NCBI RefSeq assembly: GCF_016587435.1
Contig: NZ_BNJJ01000022.1
Span: forward strand, 73,258 to 137,257
From: Dictyobacter formicarum
Lineage (GTDB): Bacteria; Chloroflexota; Ktedonobacteria; Ktedonobacterales; Ktedonobacteraceae
Length of the DNA: 64,000 nt
Direction: 5' to 3'
Part shown: piece by piece, positions 18,201 to 26,481 of the stretch
Position numbering within the stretch: the stretch's first letter is position 1
Layout: each line of letters begins with the position of its first letter
The notes under the pieces: model-generated
Told to the model about the DNA's origin: nothing
What the model saw: only the letters and a program-made list of their open reading frames with translations
The model's database searches: none
Position numbers and translations under genes: made by a program

Positions 18201-20775
18201 CTGGGGGCACGTCTCTCCCCTCGCGTGCACACTTCTCAAACAGTTTGATGCGATCGCCCCTGAGTACCTCGGCACGCGTGCGCAAATCCGGCAAAACATT
18301 GTTCTCTATCACAAAATCCCAATCTCGATAAGGTAGAAGGGGATACTTTTGCTGGGTCAACGCGGTGCGGGCCTCAGTCCACAATGCCGACTTGAGTGGC
18401 TTCTGATGCCGTTGTGCGCGCTCCTTATTGCGCGTCGTATGCGCACATTTGCACCACCGTGGCCGGTTCTCAAACCAGGTAATACTCGTCACCGTCTCCC
18501 GTAAGCTTTCATCTTCCTCTTCCTCCGGTTGCAAGAGTGCTGGACCCTGCTCTCCTCCCAGGTCGCTTTTTTCTTGCTGCTGCCCATCCGGCACACCTTT
18601 TACGGGCTGCAGGCACTCCGGGCAGAGGAAAAACCGATGGATGCGCTCATCCATTAATATTTCGCCCGTCGCGCGCATGCGATAGCCGACAAGCCGCTCT
18701 TCTCCGCTGGTGGGGTCAACTTCACGCATCGGCTCCAGATCGGGAAGCAGATCCTTCTCTGGCTTCAATTGGCGCGTGCGGATGACGCGCTGCCTGGGCA
18801 ATACGGCTGGTTGCCAGTTACGGCCCGAACCACGCGGTTGTGACTGCGAATGCGAGCAAATCGCAATCACCGCCGGGGCCTGACTGTCTGCACAGCGCTC
18901 CAGCCAGCGTGGAATGTCTGTATAGCGCTGCACCATCACCGTCTCCGCTTGTGGCCAGGCAGCGCGGATCTCCTTCTCATACTCCTTGGTGACTTTCTTC
19001 GGGGTCGTCACCAACACCGGCAGAGCTCTGGGGCCTGCCTGTTCCGGGAGCACTATCACGCCCGTAGATGTGTGACGATAAGCCACAATCTGGCCCGTAG
19101 AAGCATCCTCGCGGATCTGAGCCACACCCTGTTCAGGATTAGGCAGCCGTTCCCCATACACCGGCTCCAGATGGAGCATGGCCAACGTGCGCGGATTTTT
19201 GAGCCAGGTACGCCGCAGGTTGCGCATCCATGCTGGCTGTTTGTGCCCAGGGGTATCACGGCGCCGTTTCCACGCATAGGCTTGCCGGGCTGCGGTCGCA
19301 ATAGCCATGCGTGTTTTGCCGGTCCCCGGCTCGCCTTGAATCGCAATCAGCCCCCGCTCATCTAGCGAGCGAGCCATCGCCAGCACCCGGTGCATCTGGG
19401 CCGGAGCCAGGCCAGGAAACTCGGCCTTGGGCAACTGCTTATCGATGCCGAACTGGGCAAGCACCTCCAGTTCCCAATCCTCTGGGTCCAGTTGATAGAG
19501 AGGCGGGCGCTTTTGCTGGGCATACTGCGACAGCGTCACAATATGCGGCGCGAGGAAATCAAAGACGGCCGTCCCTTCATAATAGAGGGTCCGCCCTCGT
19601 CTGAGATTGAGAACGCCCAGCACAGGATAGTCCTGCAACTGCTTGGCTGAGGCACTCACCACGCCTTTAGAGCGTAGGTTCTCTTTGGTATCGGCATCCA
19701 GGGTCATCTTTGACCATTCGGAGCCAACAAATGCCGTGAGCAGGTAGGGGCTTCCGTCCAGTTCGATCACCTCGCCTCCCAACATGCCAGTCATGATCTC
19801 CGCCGCCACATGCGCGACACCCGTATAGGGCATCGCGGGACGGTCCAGGGCCGCCTCCTCCTGCCAGGTAGTGGCCTGCGCCCATTCAGCAGAGAGATCC
19901 GCACCTGCTCCCGGCTGCTCCTCCGTTCCCAACAGCGTCTCCAGAATCAGGGCTTCATCCGCATTCTGGACATCGAAATAGGGGAACACGGAAACAGGAG
20001 GAACCACATAGGGATCATCTATAGGGGTCGAAGGAAGAGTGGGTGGTGCTTCCGCACCCGCCCACCCTTCTTCCTCCGGGTGTTTGGGGTCCTTGCGCCA
20101 GCGATAGGCCAGAAGTGCCTTGACCAGGGCCTCATCGAGATCGCGGGGCGTCGCCCGTTTGCGGCCCACCACTACGATCTGGGTATATTTCTCAAATGGC
20201 GACTCGGTTTCGCCTTCCGCCTCTGAGGGCATTTTCCATACGCGGATATCGTCGTACCAGCGAGCCCAGTACTGAGCCATGGTACGGTTCCAGGCCGAGC
20301 GTGCTGGAAGGATGGCGCCCAGAATGCCGCCCTCCGCCAACGCGGGGGTCGTGCGGGTCACGAATTTATATTCGGCCCGCTGACCATTGACAAAAAAGTA
20401 CGGGGGGTTGAGCACCGCCAGGCTGACCCCGCCCTGGGGCACCTTCACCCCTTCATAAGCGCTGGGAATGATGCTCGGCATCAGATTCGCCAGGCGGGTG
20501 CGAGCTGTCACGGCACGCTCGGCACTGATCTCAATACCAGTACAGACCAGGCGCACCGGCATCGCAGCAGAAAGATCGAGCAAGGGGAGCAGGAGATCCC
20601 CCTCCCCCGCCGACGGATCGAGAACGCTGATAAAGGAAGAACCAGCCACCTCATTCTCATCGGAAGCATAGGAAGCAGGAAATGACAACAGATTTTGATA
20701 AATGCGTACACCAATCCCTGGTGGGGTTCGTACAAACGAGGAATGTGACAGGTTCTCAAGGGTTCCATGAGCCAT
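15214..20775 (-). CDS. Giant N6-adenine methylase / SNF2-type helicase fusion
   Basis: 1853 aa from ATG 20775, preceded by GGAGATACC; an upstream in-frame extension lacks an RBS and crosses a terminator. The N-terminal methylase has DPSAGEGD (53-60) and NPPY (123-126). The motor domain begins with Walker A GEPGTGKT (481-488) and has an IVDESHNGRAQNSD motif II and a C-terminal RVNEGINLQSV...MLEQASRRAWRLGK helicase motif V/VI region typical of SNF2/DISARM-like enzymes. Two C-x2-C pairs interrupt the motor (FLCPECLQPV; WCKCAH). The last 400 residues are Pro/Arg/Lys-rich and probably disordered. Similar methylase-helicase fusions (DarB-like, Strawberry-notch-like) serve as phage or plasmid anti-restriction or transfer factors; a restriction-type role is possible. 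No nuclease domain recognised. Confidence 0.8.
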   Translation of the reverse strand: MAHGTLENLSHSSFVRTPPGIGVRIYQNLLSFPASYASDENEVAGSSFISVLDPSAGEGDLLLPLLDLSAAMPVRLVCTGIEISAERAVTARTRLANLMPSIIPSAYEGVKVPQGGVSLAVLNPPYFFVNGQRAEYKFVTRTTPALAEGGILGAILPARSAWNRTMAQYWARWYDDIRVWKMPSEAEGETESPFEKYTQIVVVGRKRATPRDLDEALVKALLAYRWRKDPKHPEEEGWAGAEAPPTLPSTPIDDPYVVPPVSVFPYFDVQNADEALILETLLGTEEQPGAGADLSAEWAQATTWQEEAALDRPAMPYTGVAHVAAEIMTGMLGGEVIELDGSPYLLTAFVGSEWSKMTLDADTKENLRSKGVVSASAKQLQDYPVLGVLNLRRGRTLYYEGTAVFDFLAPHIVTLSQYAQQKRPPLYQLDPEDWELEVLAQFGIDKQLPKAEFPGLAPAQMHRVLAMARSLDERGLIAIQGEPGTGKTRMAIATAARQAYAWKRRRDTPGHKQPAWMRNLRRTWLKNPRTLAMLHLEPVYGERLPNPEQGVAQIREDASTGQIVAYRHTSTGVIVLPEQAGPRALPVLVTTPKKVTKEYEKEIRAAWPQAETVMVQRYTDIPRWLERCADSQAPAVIAICSHSQSQPRGSGRNWQPAVLPRQRVIRTRQLKPEKDLLPDLEPMREVDPTSGEERLVGYRMRATGEILMDERIHRFFLCPECLQPVKGVPDGQQQEKSDLGGEQGPALLQPEEEEDESLRETVTSITWFENRPRWCKCAHTTRNKERAQRHQKPLKSALWTEARTALTQQKYPLLPYRDWDFVIENNVLPDLRTRAEVLRGDRIKLFEKCAREGRDVPPDPVIEAKPLATSRLTLSSEGMASIALPSVPVAGKGAEMDAADPPSMRYYERIAPPPDSFGVYEYLIRFFEGTVALTIVDESHNGRAQNSDIARALHRAMRVAQTHMLTSGTHYGGDIISFYFYWFRFYPHFWKRLGLSWKQASEALRRYGVIQLWTKEYESEARRGSGKSNVQVSTVPAPGLSAKLIPNLLECLCFLTVLDVGAFMPPKIEIPEIVSMRDPLVEEKTKEAQEILVEPKARLVRLQEEKSQLFNAVRDGQADPSVLQDWSRQEEQARRDLELARAESHQIQEWVQGHDLLGSYLHIVQDLAKKARKGNAAARMAQGTIPRWFAVLPCEKPYELWTTERTVWGDEKKKFLVIKTPQLAWNYVYPLERRLVELVQQELSEKRRLMLYIDQNQERSTARRLEWVLQQAGIASWTLPNTVKPEDRQQKIIDAMSSRNDGSSAVKVAIVPYSRVNEGINLQSVVDSIIWYEMALNLFMLEQASRRAWRLGKREEVRIYYLAYAGTAGHQKMRKLGGQSGAAAAFAGEPARGALIEEAGADRTTLARFSETVETELLADDEAESGEALLTLLKGEDADELAQAFARRAKEERETLQRGRTWIGAVDMLPDRLPAFFTGKRPSVWKHAPACTVVHVVDGSLATQPVMGNAVTPLLPEAVDEPQERNDNAGTNDAGQVATNDTPTHGKLIPFPASVAPAPSMPPGRPSPPTSSTPAVSSKEEQPEKLPKVVKRSKKQGIPGAPQPTASRREEQRPQVAPQPVTRQRRSGQNAAMPGTKAQLIFGNDEHIRLARQRRRKGSATKTRVEVEVRDIPAVEPGRPVSPVTAAPAGKPRVTRASKRTQAPVAPAMTLWDFAAKQSVADAQTPAKAEPKGASGGAAQSPQDLWSFVAAEETVAALSVQPSYPQYAQATGSCRSVEVVYYAIWQKQGSWAIRYFVDDHTPVENRYSGFQSEADATQLLDHAADKASERVKITFKEFGQMLLARAEDEESEV

Positions 20776-20811
20776 AGAGGTATCTCCTTGGCACGTTACG
20801 CGCCACAAAAA

Positions 20812-20845
20812 AGGCCCCGTTGGTTGTAGAGAACCAACGGGGCCT
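20812..20845 (-). terminator. Intrinsic terminator
   Basis: 14-bp perfect stem AGGCCCCGTTGGTT / AACCAACGGGGCCT around GTAGAG, with A6 on the left (minus-strand T-run). It terminates the 20870-21601 gene just before the giant gene. Confidence 0.9.
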
Positions 20846-20869
20846 GTCCTACACAGGGCATCACATGAC

Positions 20870-21601
20870 CTACTCCCAGGGGAGCCAGCCTTCCTGGACA
20901 CCCTGGGCGACCAGGGCATTCCATTGATAGACATCGGGCTGGATCTTCCACATGTGGACCCCCAGCGCGGGCAAGGGCGCAAGCAATGAGCGTTGCAGCC
21001 CACGATGCCATAAGGCACTGGCCCACATCTGAAGCCGTTCCGGATGCGCATCGTCCCGATAGAGCAAGACCACTCGCAAGGCACGAAGGTGGCCCAGGAA
21101 GCTCAAAGCGTGCGGGGTCTCCTCCTGGAGATTGCCCAGCACATAGCGCGCGCCCGACTCAGGGATGCGCACCTCTTCCAGGTGGGGGTGTTTGCCCATA
21201 TGTGGCGCCTGCAAAATCCCCTCACCAATGTGGGATGTAAGAGGGATAGCAATCGCATGCGTCAACTTGAGGTGGGGCAGCTGTGTAGCAAACTGCTTAT
21301 AGTTGTAGTCACCCCGCTTGAACACCTGCGACGCGTCCGGCCAGGCCACCGTTTCGGCATGGCGGAAGACAGCCTCTTTCTTCTTCCAGATCTGCGCCAA
21401 CACTGCGCTGACGCTGGTATCACGTCCAATCAGGCTCATGAGCGCGATCTGGCTCTCATCAAAGGCTATCGCGGCTACATTGACCACCTGACCGTCCTGT
21501 TCAATCGTGCCCACAAATCCGGTGGGATTAATGGGGCGCACGGGAAGGGTGCCAGCCAACATCGATGTCATTGGGGACGAAAAAGTACGTGGGGCAAGCA
21601 T
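20870..21601 (-). CDS. Hypothetical protein
   Basis: 243 aa, ATG 21601 with AAAGGA upstream. Alpha/beta; features AFDESQIALMSLIGRDTSVSAVLAQIW, RGDYNYKQFATQLPHLKLTHAIAIPLTSHIG and a Trp-rich C-terminus. No known domain. It lies 22 bp after the Rad52-like gene and shares its transcript, so a role in plasmid DNA recombination or replication is plausible by context only. Confidence 0.65.
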   Translation of the reverse strand: MLAPRTFSSPMTSMLAGTLPVRPINPTGFVGTIEQDGQVVNVAAIAFDESQIALMSLIGRDTSVSAVLAQIWKKKEAVFRHAETVAWPDASQVFKRGDYNYKQFATQLPHLKLTHAIAIPLTSHIGEGILQAPHMGKHPHLEEVRIPESGARYVLGNLQEETPHALSFLGHLRALRVVLLYRDDAHPERLQMWASALWHRGLQRSLLAPLPALGVHMWKIQPDVYQWNALVAQGVQEGWLPWE

Positions 21602-21623
21602 GATGGGTCCTTTCTACGAGAAG

Positions 21624-22493
21624 CTATCTCGTCGCTGTAGCTTTGGATGTAGATTGAGAAGAGGAAAGGCGCGAGGCGGCAGCACCAATAGCGGACGCCT
21701 TGTTAGCCTGCCCCTGCAGGCGCTGCGTTAAATTCGCACGCTGCCCTTCTGACAGCGCGGCTAGGGAGCGGACCCGGTAATTGGCGCAAATATCCTGAAT
21801 GCGCACGGGGTCGCGGCCCACCTGCGAGGCCACCCAGTCCAAAAAGAGGTCATTGGGGTAGCTTACAGGCTGCTGTGCGGAGGGTGGTACACCCCCAGTT
21901 GATGGGGTCATGGCCGGGGCCGGGGTCTGCGTCAGTACCGAGGCTTGATTAGAGGATTGTGCCGGCATCGCTCCTGCCACAGACACGTGCAGATGCTGAG
22001 CCTTATAGAGCTTTTCAACCCAGGCGAGGCGCTCATCTTCAGATAGAGCGATCTGTTTGATCTTCCCGTTAAATGGTAAATTCACCTTCGGCAGGTCGTA
22101 AAGGTACCGACCCAGCCCAAATTGGGAACACGCACGGCGAAACGCCTGGCTGTATGCTTCAGTTGCCGTGTTTTCATCTTCGCGCGGGCCTCCTTTGCCA
22201 GGGGCCGTAAAGAACGCCTCACCGTAATCGGTGTGCGCAACGCCACAAATCACCACCGTGACCGGAACAATCAGGCGATTTCCCGCCGTCAGTGGAGCAA
22301 CGAAGGGAGTACTCCACTCACCAAAGGCAATCGCATTTAAGCGATCTTCATAGATGCGCTTATTCGCGTAGGGGAAAGCGGTACAAAATGTTTTGCCATT
22401 TGACTCAAAAACGACCTTGGGCAAAAACCGGATGGACTCTATGGGAAACGGTTGGGCCAGGGCTTCTTTCAACGATGCTAAGGTAAGACTCAT
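21624..22493 (-). CDS. Rad52-family single-strand annealing protein
   Basis: 289 aa, ATG 22493 with AGGAGAT upstream. Residues 40-135 carry the Rad52/Rad22 core: RLNAIAFGEWSTPFVAP, then VICGVAHTDYGE, then the signature ENTATEAYSQAFRRACSQFGLGRYLYDLPK. The last 120 residues are Gln/Ser/Ala/Pro-rich and probably a flexible partner-binding tail. Such proteins anneal complementary single strands in phage and plasmid recombination. It opens the operon with the 20870 gene and lies near a primase-like gene, consistent with a replication and recombination module. Confidence 0.8.
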   Translation of the reverse strand: MSLTLASLKEALAQPFPIESIRFLPKVVFESNGKTFCTAFPYANKRIYEDRLNAIAFGEWSTPFVAPLTAGNRLIVPVTVVICGVAHTDYGEAFFTAPGKGGPREDENTATEAYSQAFRRACSQFGLGRYLYDLPKVNLPFNGKIKQIALSEDERLAWVEKLYKAQHLHVSVAGAMPAQSSNQASVLTQTPAPAMTPSTGGVPPSAQQPVSYPNDLFLDWVASQVGRDPVRIQDICANYRVRSLAALSEGQRANLTQRLQGQANKASAIGAAASRLSSSQSTSKATATR

Positions 22494-22531
22494 CTTGTAA
22501 TATCTCCTATTCAGGATCTATGCATACAAAA

Positions 22532-22585
22532 AACAGCCAGGCCGAACGTGCCCCTATATCGGGGGTCCACGTCCAGAACCTGGCC
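22532..22585 (-). terminator. Long hairpin terminator
   Basis: Nested arms (CCAGGCC/GGCCTGG, ACGTG/CACGT, CCCC/GGGG) followed on the minus strand by TTTTTT. It ends the 22680-23195 gene. Confidence 0.65.
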
Positions 22586-22679
22586 GTTAAAATGGATAAG
22601 AAAAATGAGAAGGATCAAGGGTGACGCGGTTGGCGTCTAGTCGTCACCGCGAACAACACGGATTAACTACCATTGCTGC

Positions 22680-23195
22680 TCAGTCATGGCTTTCCTCCTG
22701 AGCGGTCAGCGTCCAGACACCTCCTGGCCGACACTGCAAACGTGCCTCCTGGCAATCTGCCGACCAGACCCATTCGTCAGGCAAGCGATATCGTGCAGGT
22801 GCATACACAGTGCTGACGCGGGGGGTTTGCGTCAGCAAGCACGTCACACAAGAGACCAGAGATGCCTGAAGCATCTCTGCCTGCTGGAGAAGATCATTTC
22901 CCCGCGTCTGGGGATAAGGATAGGGAGCTGTCAATGTGCGCCCCGCCGGCGTTTGCACAACTTCAGCAGCCCGGAATGTGGCATAGTAGACGGGGCTTGT
23001 GGCACTACTCTTCGCCGTCACATGCACCCCCCATTGCCGCACCACATTTTTTCCGGTGTAGACAGTCCGGGAGATGGGCATGAGCAAAACCGACTGTAGC
23101 ATCACAGTAGAAAGTAGGATCTCCAGCGCGCCACATTCAACGGCAAGTCCTGCATGTTTGATTTGCAAATTGGCGTGTGTTATACTCTTCGTCAT
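22680..23195 (-). CDS. Hypothetical protein
   Basis: 171 aa, ATG 23195 with GAAAGG upstream. A hydrophobic N-terminal third (GALEILLSTVMLQSVLLMPI) is followed by a Thr/Val-rich beta region with five cysteines (CVTCLLTQ and others). No recognised family. A hairpin with GACCTCGTTCC/GGACGAGGTTC arms (about 23218-23251) precedes the gene and could act in its leader. Confidence 0.55.
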   Translation of the reverse strand: MTKSITHANLQIKHAGLAVECGALEILLSTVMLQSVLLMPISRTVYTGKNVVRQWGVHVTAKSSATSPVYYATFRAAEVVQTPAGRTLTAPYPYPQTRGNDLLQQAEMLQASLVSCVTCLLTQTPRVSTVYAPARYRLPDEWVWSADCQEARLQCRPGGVWTLTAQEESHD

Positions 23196-23315
23196 GATGA
23201 AGGTTCAACCTTTCTGGACCTCGTTCCGATGGCAAAAAGTGGACGAGGTTCTTTTTTTTGTCATGAAACAATAAGTCACGATATCCATCGTGAGTGAACA
23301 AGTGAACATAAGCCA

Positions 23316-24497
23316 CTAGAGCCGTTCTGCAAGCAACGCATGACTCACATAGAGCGCTTGCATGCCCACGTCCCCGCGCCGTCTCCAGCGCTCACTCCAA
23401 TCCTTGCCCCCTGCACCATCAGCCGGCAGCACGCAGGATTCGACCAACAAATGATCAAAGGCAAGATCGCGAGCGATACGGTCACTTGCCTCGTGCCCAG
23501 CTTGGTCAGCGTCAAGAGCGAGCAGCAGCGCTCGTATCTTGCCTGCCAGCCACCTGGACTGCAAAGCCGTACCCACCAGGGCAAGGATTTCACCAGGTTG
23601 GAAGCCGCCGGAGGCCAAGACAGCCAAACGATCCAATGGACCCTCCACCACAACCACTGGCTCGCGCTGCGGAAGGTCTATTGGGTCCCAGAACCACCAC
23701 GCTGGATTGGTCTTGATCCAACGTTTCTTGTCCTGCTGCTCCAGATACTTTTTGTGGGCTACCTCGTCTGGATAATATTGCCAGGACGAGAGCAGTCGCC
23801 CCGCATATCCATCCAGAACCAAACCACCTGCAGCTGCGGAGGGCGCTGCCTGCAGCGGGAACACCAGGCGATCCTCCCAGCGACGCAGCAATTTCTGCTG
23901 GTAGCGCTCACTCGCGCCCGGCTCCAGGTAACCAACACCAGCCGTGAGCGCAATCTCCAGAGGAATATGGCGGGCCGCCAGATACGCCTGGGCATTCCAA
24001 GCCTCGGGGCGCTCTAATCGTAGAGCCCCCTCTGCCTGAAGGGTGTGGAGGAGCCGTCGCTCCTCTTCCTGCCAGGGTTGGACCGTGGCCAACCCTGGAG
24101 CTTTCGGCGCCGGCGCCGGTCTCTTCGGCTTCGAGAGATCAGGAGACGTCGGAGGAAGCGCACGAAGGGTCCGCGCCGAGCAATCAAGAGCGGGCAGCTT
24201 CAATACTTCGTGCGCATGTCGCACCAACGCAGACGCCAGGCGCGGATTCCAATCGCGTATCAACACACGCTGCTTGCACCCAAAGCATTGCCCCCAGCCA
24301 TTGCTGGCGTTAATTGACAGCGATCGCTGATGATCGCTGTGGTGCTTGGGACAATAGGCACGAATGTTGGTTCCAGAGCGCGAAGAGAGCGGCTCTAGAT
24401 CATACCAATAATAGATGGCAATCTCTTCTCCTGCCTTCGTCAACCCTCGGTCCGGCAAGGGCCCGCCAGGAGAAGAAATGGGGATGGGAAGAGCCAT
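23316..24497 (-). CDS. DnaG-like primase/Toprim protein
   Basis: 393 aa from ATG 24497 with GAGGAG upstream; an in-frame extension lacks an RBS. The N-terminal region has C-x2-H...C-x2-C (CPKHHSDH, WGQCFGCK), a CHC2-type zinc finger that in DnaG binds template. A Toprim core follows near residue 290: VVVVEGPLDRLAVLASGG (catalytic Glu) and LLLALDADQAGHEASDR (DxD). About 130 residues between resemble a short primase middle domain. It is compact compared with chromosomal DnaG (about 600 aa) and lacks the helicase-binding domain, so it is a plasmid or phage-type primase. Confidence 0.8.
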   Translation of the reverse strand: MALPIPISSPGGPLPDRGLTKAGEEIAIYYWYDLEPLSSRSGTNIRAYCPKHHSDHQRSLSINASNGWGQCFGCKQRVLIRDWNPRLASALVRHAHEVLKLPALDCSARTLRALPPTSPDLSKPKRPAPAPKAPGLATVQPWQEEERRLLHTLQAEGALRLERPEAWNAQAYLAARHIPLEIALTAGVGYLEPGASERYQQKLLRRWEDRLVFPLQAAPSAAAGGLVLDGYAGRLLSSWQYYPDEVAHKKYLEQQDKKRWIKTNPAWWFWDPIDLPQREPVVVVEGPLDRLAVLASGGFQPGEILALVGTALQSRWLAGKIRALLLALDADQAGHEASDRIARDLAFDHLLVESCVLPADGAGGKDWSERWRRRGDVGMQALYVSHALLAERL

Positions 24498-24617
24498 AGA
24501 AGGTTTTTCTCCTCTCAGGACATGAATACACAACAATAGGGAAAACGACCAAAGAGTACTGTGCAAGGCGGTCCACGAATAAGAGGCAGGGCCATATCGT
24601 CTCCTCATGAGTGCACA

Positions 24618-24653
24618 AAAAAAACCGCGTCGGATCTGGGTAGATATCCGAGC
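24618..24653 (-). terminator. Intrinsic terminator
   Basis: Imperfect stem CCGCGTCGGAT / ATCCGAGCGG with an A-run on the left (minus-strand T-run). It ends the coiled-coil gene at 24740. Confidence 0.7.
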
Positions 24654-24739
24654 GGCGTTAAAGCAGATATATGATGAGGTATGATAACAAAAGATGCAAC
24701 GCAAGGAAGAGGTATAGATATATCTATACCCCTGTGTTC

Positions 24740-25249
24740 CTACTTCATGCGACTGGCGAGCTTGGCTTTCTTTTCCTCAAGCTCCTTTTGCCTGCACTCG
24801 ATCTCGGCCAACTCCTCCAGGAGGGACTCTTCCTCTTCCAACATACGCTTATCTTCTAAGCGCTGTTTGACCAGAACCGAGCGGTCGTAGGCATCTAGTT
24901 CTTGCTCCTGGATTGAAATCTTCCAGGATTGGAACCCGACAGAATTGGCCTGCTCGACCAAACGGTCGTGCTCAGGGAATTTCGCCTGCAGGCGCGTCAG
25001 CTCCTGAAGCTCAGCCTCGGCCTGTGCGAGCTGCATCTGCAGGGTCGCAATCCGCGACCGTGCTTGAGACACCTGATGAATGTTCGTTGCTCTGAGCGAC
25101 GAACTGATCAGGGATGCAAACAGGGATGCCGGACGCTTGATATCCAGAACAAAGGACTCATCAGCTTCAATACGCTCCTTGAGCGATTGAATCTGATTTT
25201 TTTGGGTCTGGATGCGAAATGCGTAGGTGGTTTTCTCAGAAAAAGCCAT
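24740..25249 (-). CDS. Coiled-coil protein
   Basis: 169 aa, ATG 25249 with GAGGAG upstream. Two long heptad-rich stretches: residues 15-35 and 70-165, ending with EEEESLLEELAEIECRQKEL and Lys-rich KEEKKAKLASRMK-like residues. There is no catalytic motif. It may be a structural or adaptor protein of the replication module; the function cannot be read from sequence. Confidence 0.65.
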   Translation of the reverse strand: MAFSEKTTYAFRIQTQKNQIQSLKERIEADESFVLDIKRPASLFASLISSSLRATNIHQVSQARSRIATLQMQLAQAEAELQELTRLQAKFPEHDRLVEQANSVGFQSWKISIQEQELDAYDRSVLVKQRLEDKRMLEEEESLLEELAEIECRQKELEEKKAKLASRMK

Positions 25250-25267
25250 GGGTTTCTCCTCTCAACA

Positions 25268-25357
25268 AAGCCCGCCAGAGGCAAGCGAAAGGAGAAGAAG
25301 CCAATAGGCATTCTTCTGTGGTGGTTTCACCTCCTTTCGCTCGCCTCTGGCGGGCTA
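25268..25357. repeat. Large inverted repeat
   Basis: Arms of about 26 bp, AGCCCGCCAGAGG continuing into AAGCGAAAGGAG, and its complement at 25331-25357 with one mismatch, separated by about 37 bp. As RNA it forms a long GC-rich hairpin. Confidence 0.8.
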
Positions 25358-25490
25358 GACTAGACGACGATAGATTGTGGGCTATTTGCAGGAGCAACTC
25401 ACTGCTGGAGCAAGCCCATGCGCTCCGGGCACTGACAAAACAGCACCCTGGTCCCATGCAGGAGCAACTCACTGCCGTGGGGGACCTTGG
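25331..25490 (+). repeat. Duplicated non-coding unit, copy 1
   Basis: Starts CTCCTTTCGCT and runs through GACGATAG, GGGCTAT and CAGCACCCTGGTCCCATGC to CAGGAGCAACTCACTGCCG. The last box also occurs earlier in the unit (about 25388) as a variant ending CTGCTGG. Matches 25842-25960 with an internal deletion in copy 2. Confidence 0.75.
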
Positions 25491-25841
25491 CCACATAATT
25501 TCTGTGCACTTGTCCTATACCATCAGGCGCCCATCAAAGCTAGTGGCAACGAAAGCGGCAACGTGGGAATTTCACATCGCTCCCTTTACTTCTCACCAGG
25601 GATCACTACGTCAACGGGGCCATTTTGAGCTCATCATTGCCGCAAGGGAGAGGGGGTACAACCACATAAAAATGCATCAAAAGATTCCAGAATAGAGAGA
25701 AGCTTGAATATGCGAATTCAAACTTCTCTTGTAGATCAGAATGAGTCGCCTTTTAGCATGAAATACATCGAGGATAAAGCAGGGCTATTACAGGAGCACC
25801 TCTCTGTTAAAGCCAGCCCCATCAAAATGAGACATCTGAAC

Positions 25842-25960
25842 CGCTCCTTTCGCTTACCATCTGGCAGCTAGACGAGATGTGACGATAGACGGCGGGCTAT
25901 GACTGGAACAGCACCCTGGTCCCATGCAGGAGCAACTCACTGCCGTGGGGGGAATCTCGC
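25842..25960 (+). repeat. Duplicated non-coding unit, copy 2
   Basis: The same ordered landmarks as copy 1 (CTCCTTTCGCT, GACGATAG, GGGCTAT, CAGCACCCTGGTCCCATGC, AGGAGCAACTCACTGCCGTG). At least 40 consecutive bases match around 25912-25951. A partial third box (GGGCTATTACAGGAGCACCTC) lies near 25784. Confidence 0.75.
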
Positions 25961-26226
25961 CACGTGATTCGGCAGTATTCATTCTATAGCACTACAGCCT
26001 GAAGAGGCATGGGCTAACCACCTGCCCACGCAAACACTTACCGGGAGCAGATCCCCCATATCCAAGAAATGAGAGGAGATATTCTCTCTAGATTCCCTCT
26101 CCATTCAAGCTCGAAACATCTTTTTTTTGCGATGCATTCATTGCATCACAGAAACGCCCCTATTTTGCACAAAAAGATTCCAGTTCGGCCTGACGCCGGG
26201 CGCCTCGGTTCTTTATAATCGTGATA

Positions 26227-26260
26227 GTTATGAGGTATAAAATAATTATACTCTCACAAC
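26227..26260. repeat. 34-bp AT-core inverted repeat, copy 1
   Basis: GTTATGAG, an 18-bp AT-rich core, then CTCACAAC. It belongs to the family also seen at 44969, 46098 and 47685. It may be an operator overlapping a promoter (TATAAT-like core) or a binding site for a plasmid protein. Confidence 0.7.
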
Positions 26261-26370
26261 ATTAAGTCTCTGCACCCCTGATCGCCTCAGGCAGTAGAGA
26301 AGGCGAGGGCGAGAGAATGAGAAAAAGTCACATCCCAAAGACCAGCTAGGAGGACCCCCGCCGCCAGGTT

Positions 26371-26481
26371 GTGACGGGCGATCCGGGGTCACATGGGCGC
26401 GCTGCAGCTGCGTGTGTGACACCCATTCGAGAGTCACACAACCGGCGCCTGGCCAAACAGCGTGATCCACTTCGGGGTCAC
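26371..26481. repeat. GTGAC-type palindrome array D, overlapping rep stop codon
   Basis: Three units: 26371-26392 (22 bp), 26416-26437 (22 bp) and 26462-26481 (20 bp), separated by linkers of 23 and 24 bp (centres CTGCAGCTG and GGCGCC). The stop codon of the upstream minus-strand gene (26478-26480) lies inside the last half-site. Confidence 0.85.

Larger units (their letters stand above)
25250..26477. other. 1.2-kb non-coding, repeat-rich region (possible origin or RNA locus)
   Basis: There is no credible gene. It contains a large inverted repeat (25268-25357), two copies of an approximately 60-130-bp unit (25331-25490 and 25842-25960), an AT-rich 34-bp palindrome (26227-26260) and a GTGAC array (26371-26481). 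It lies directly 3' of the candidate rep gene, so a replication origin, incompatibility region or structured RNA are all possible. Confidence 0.5.
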
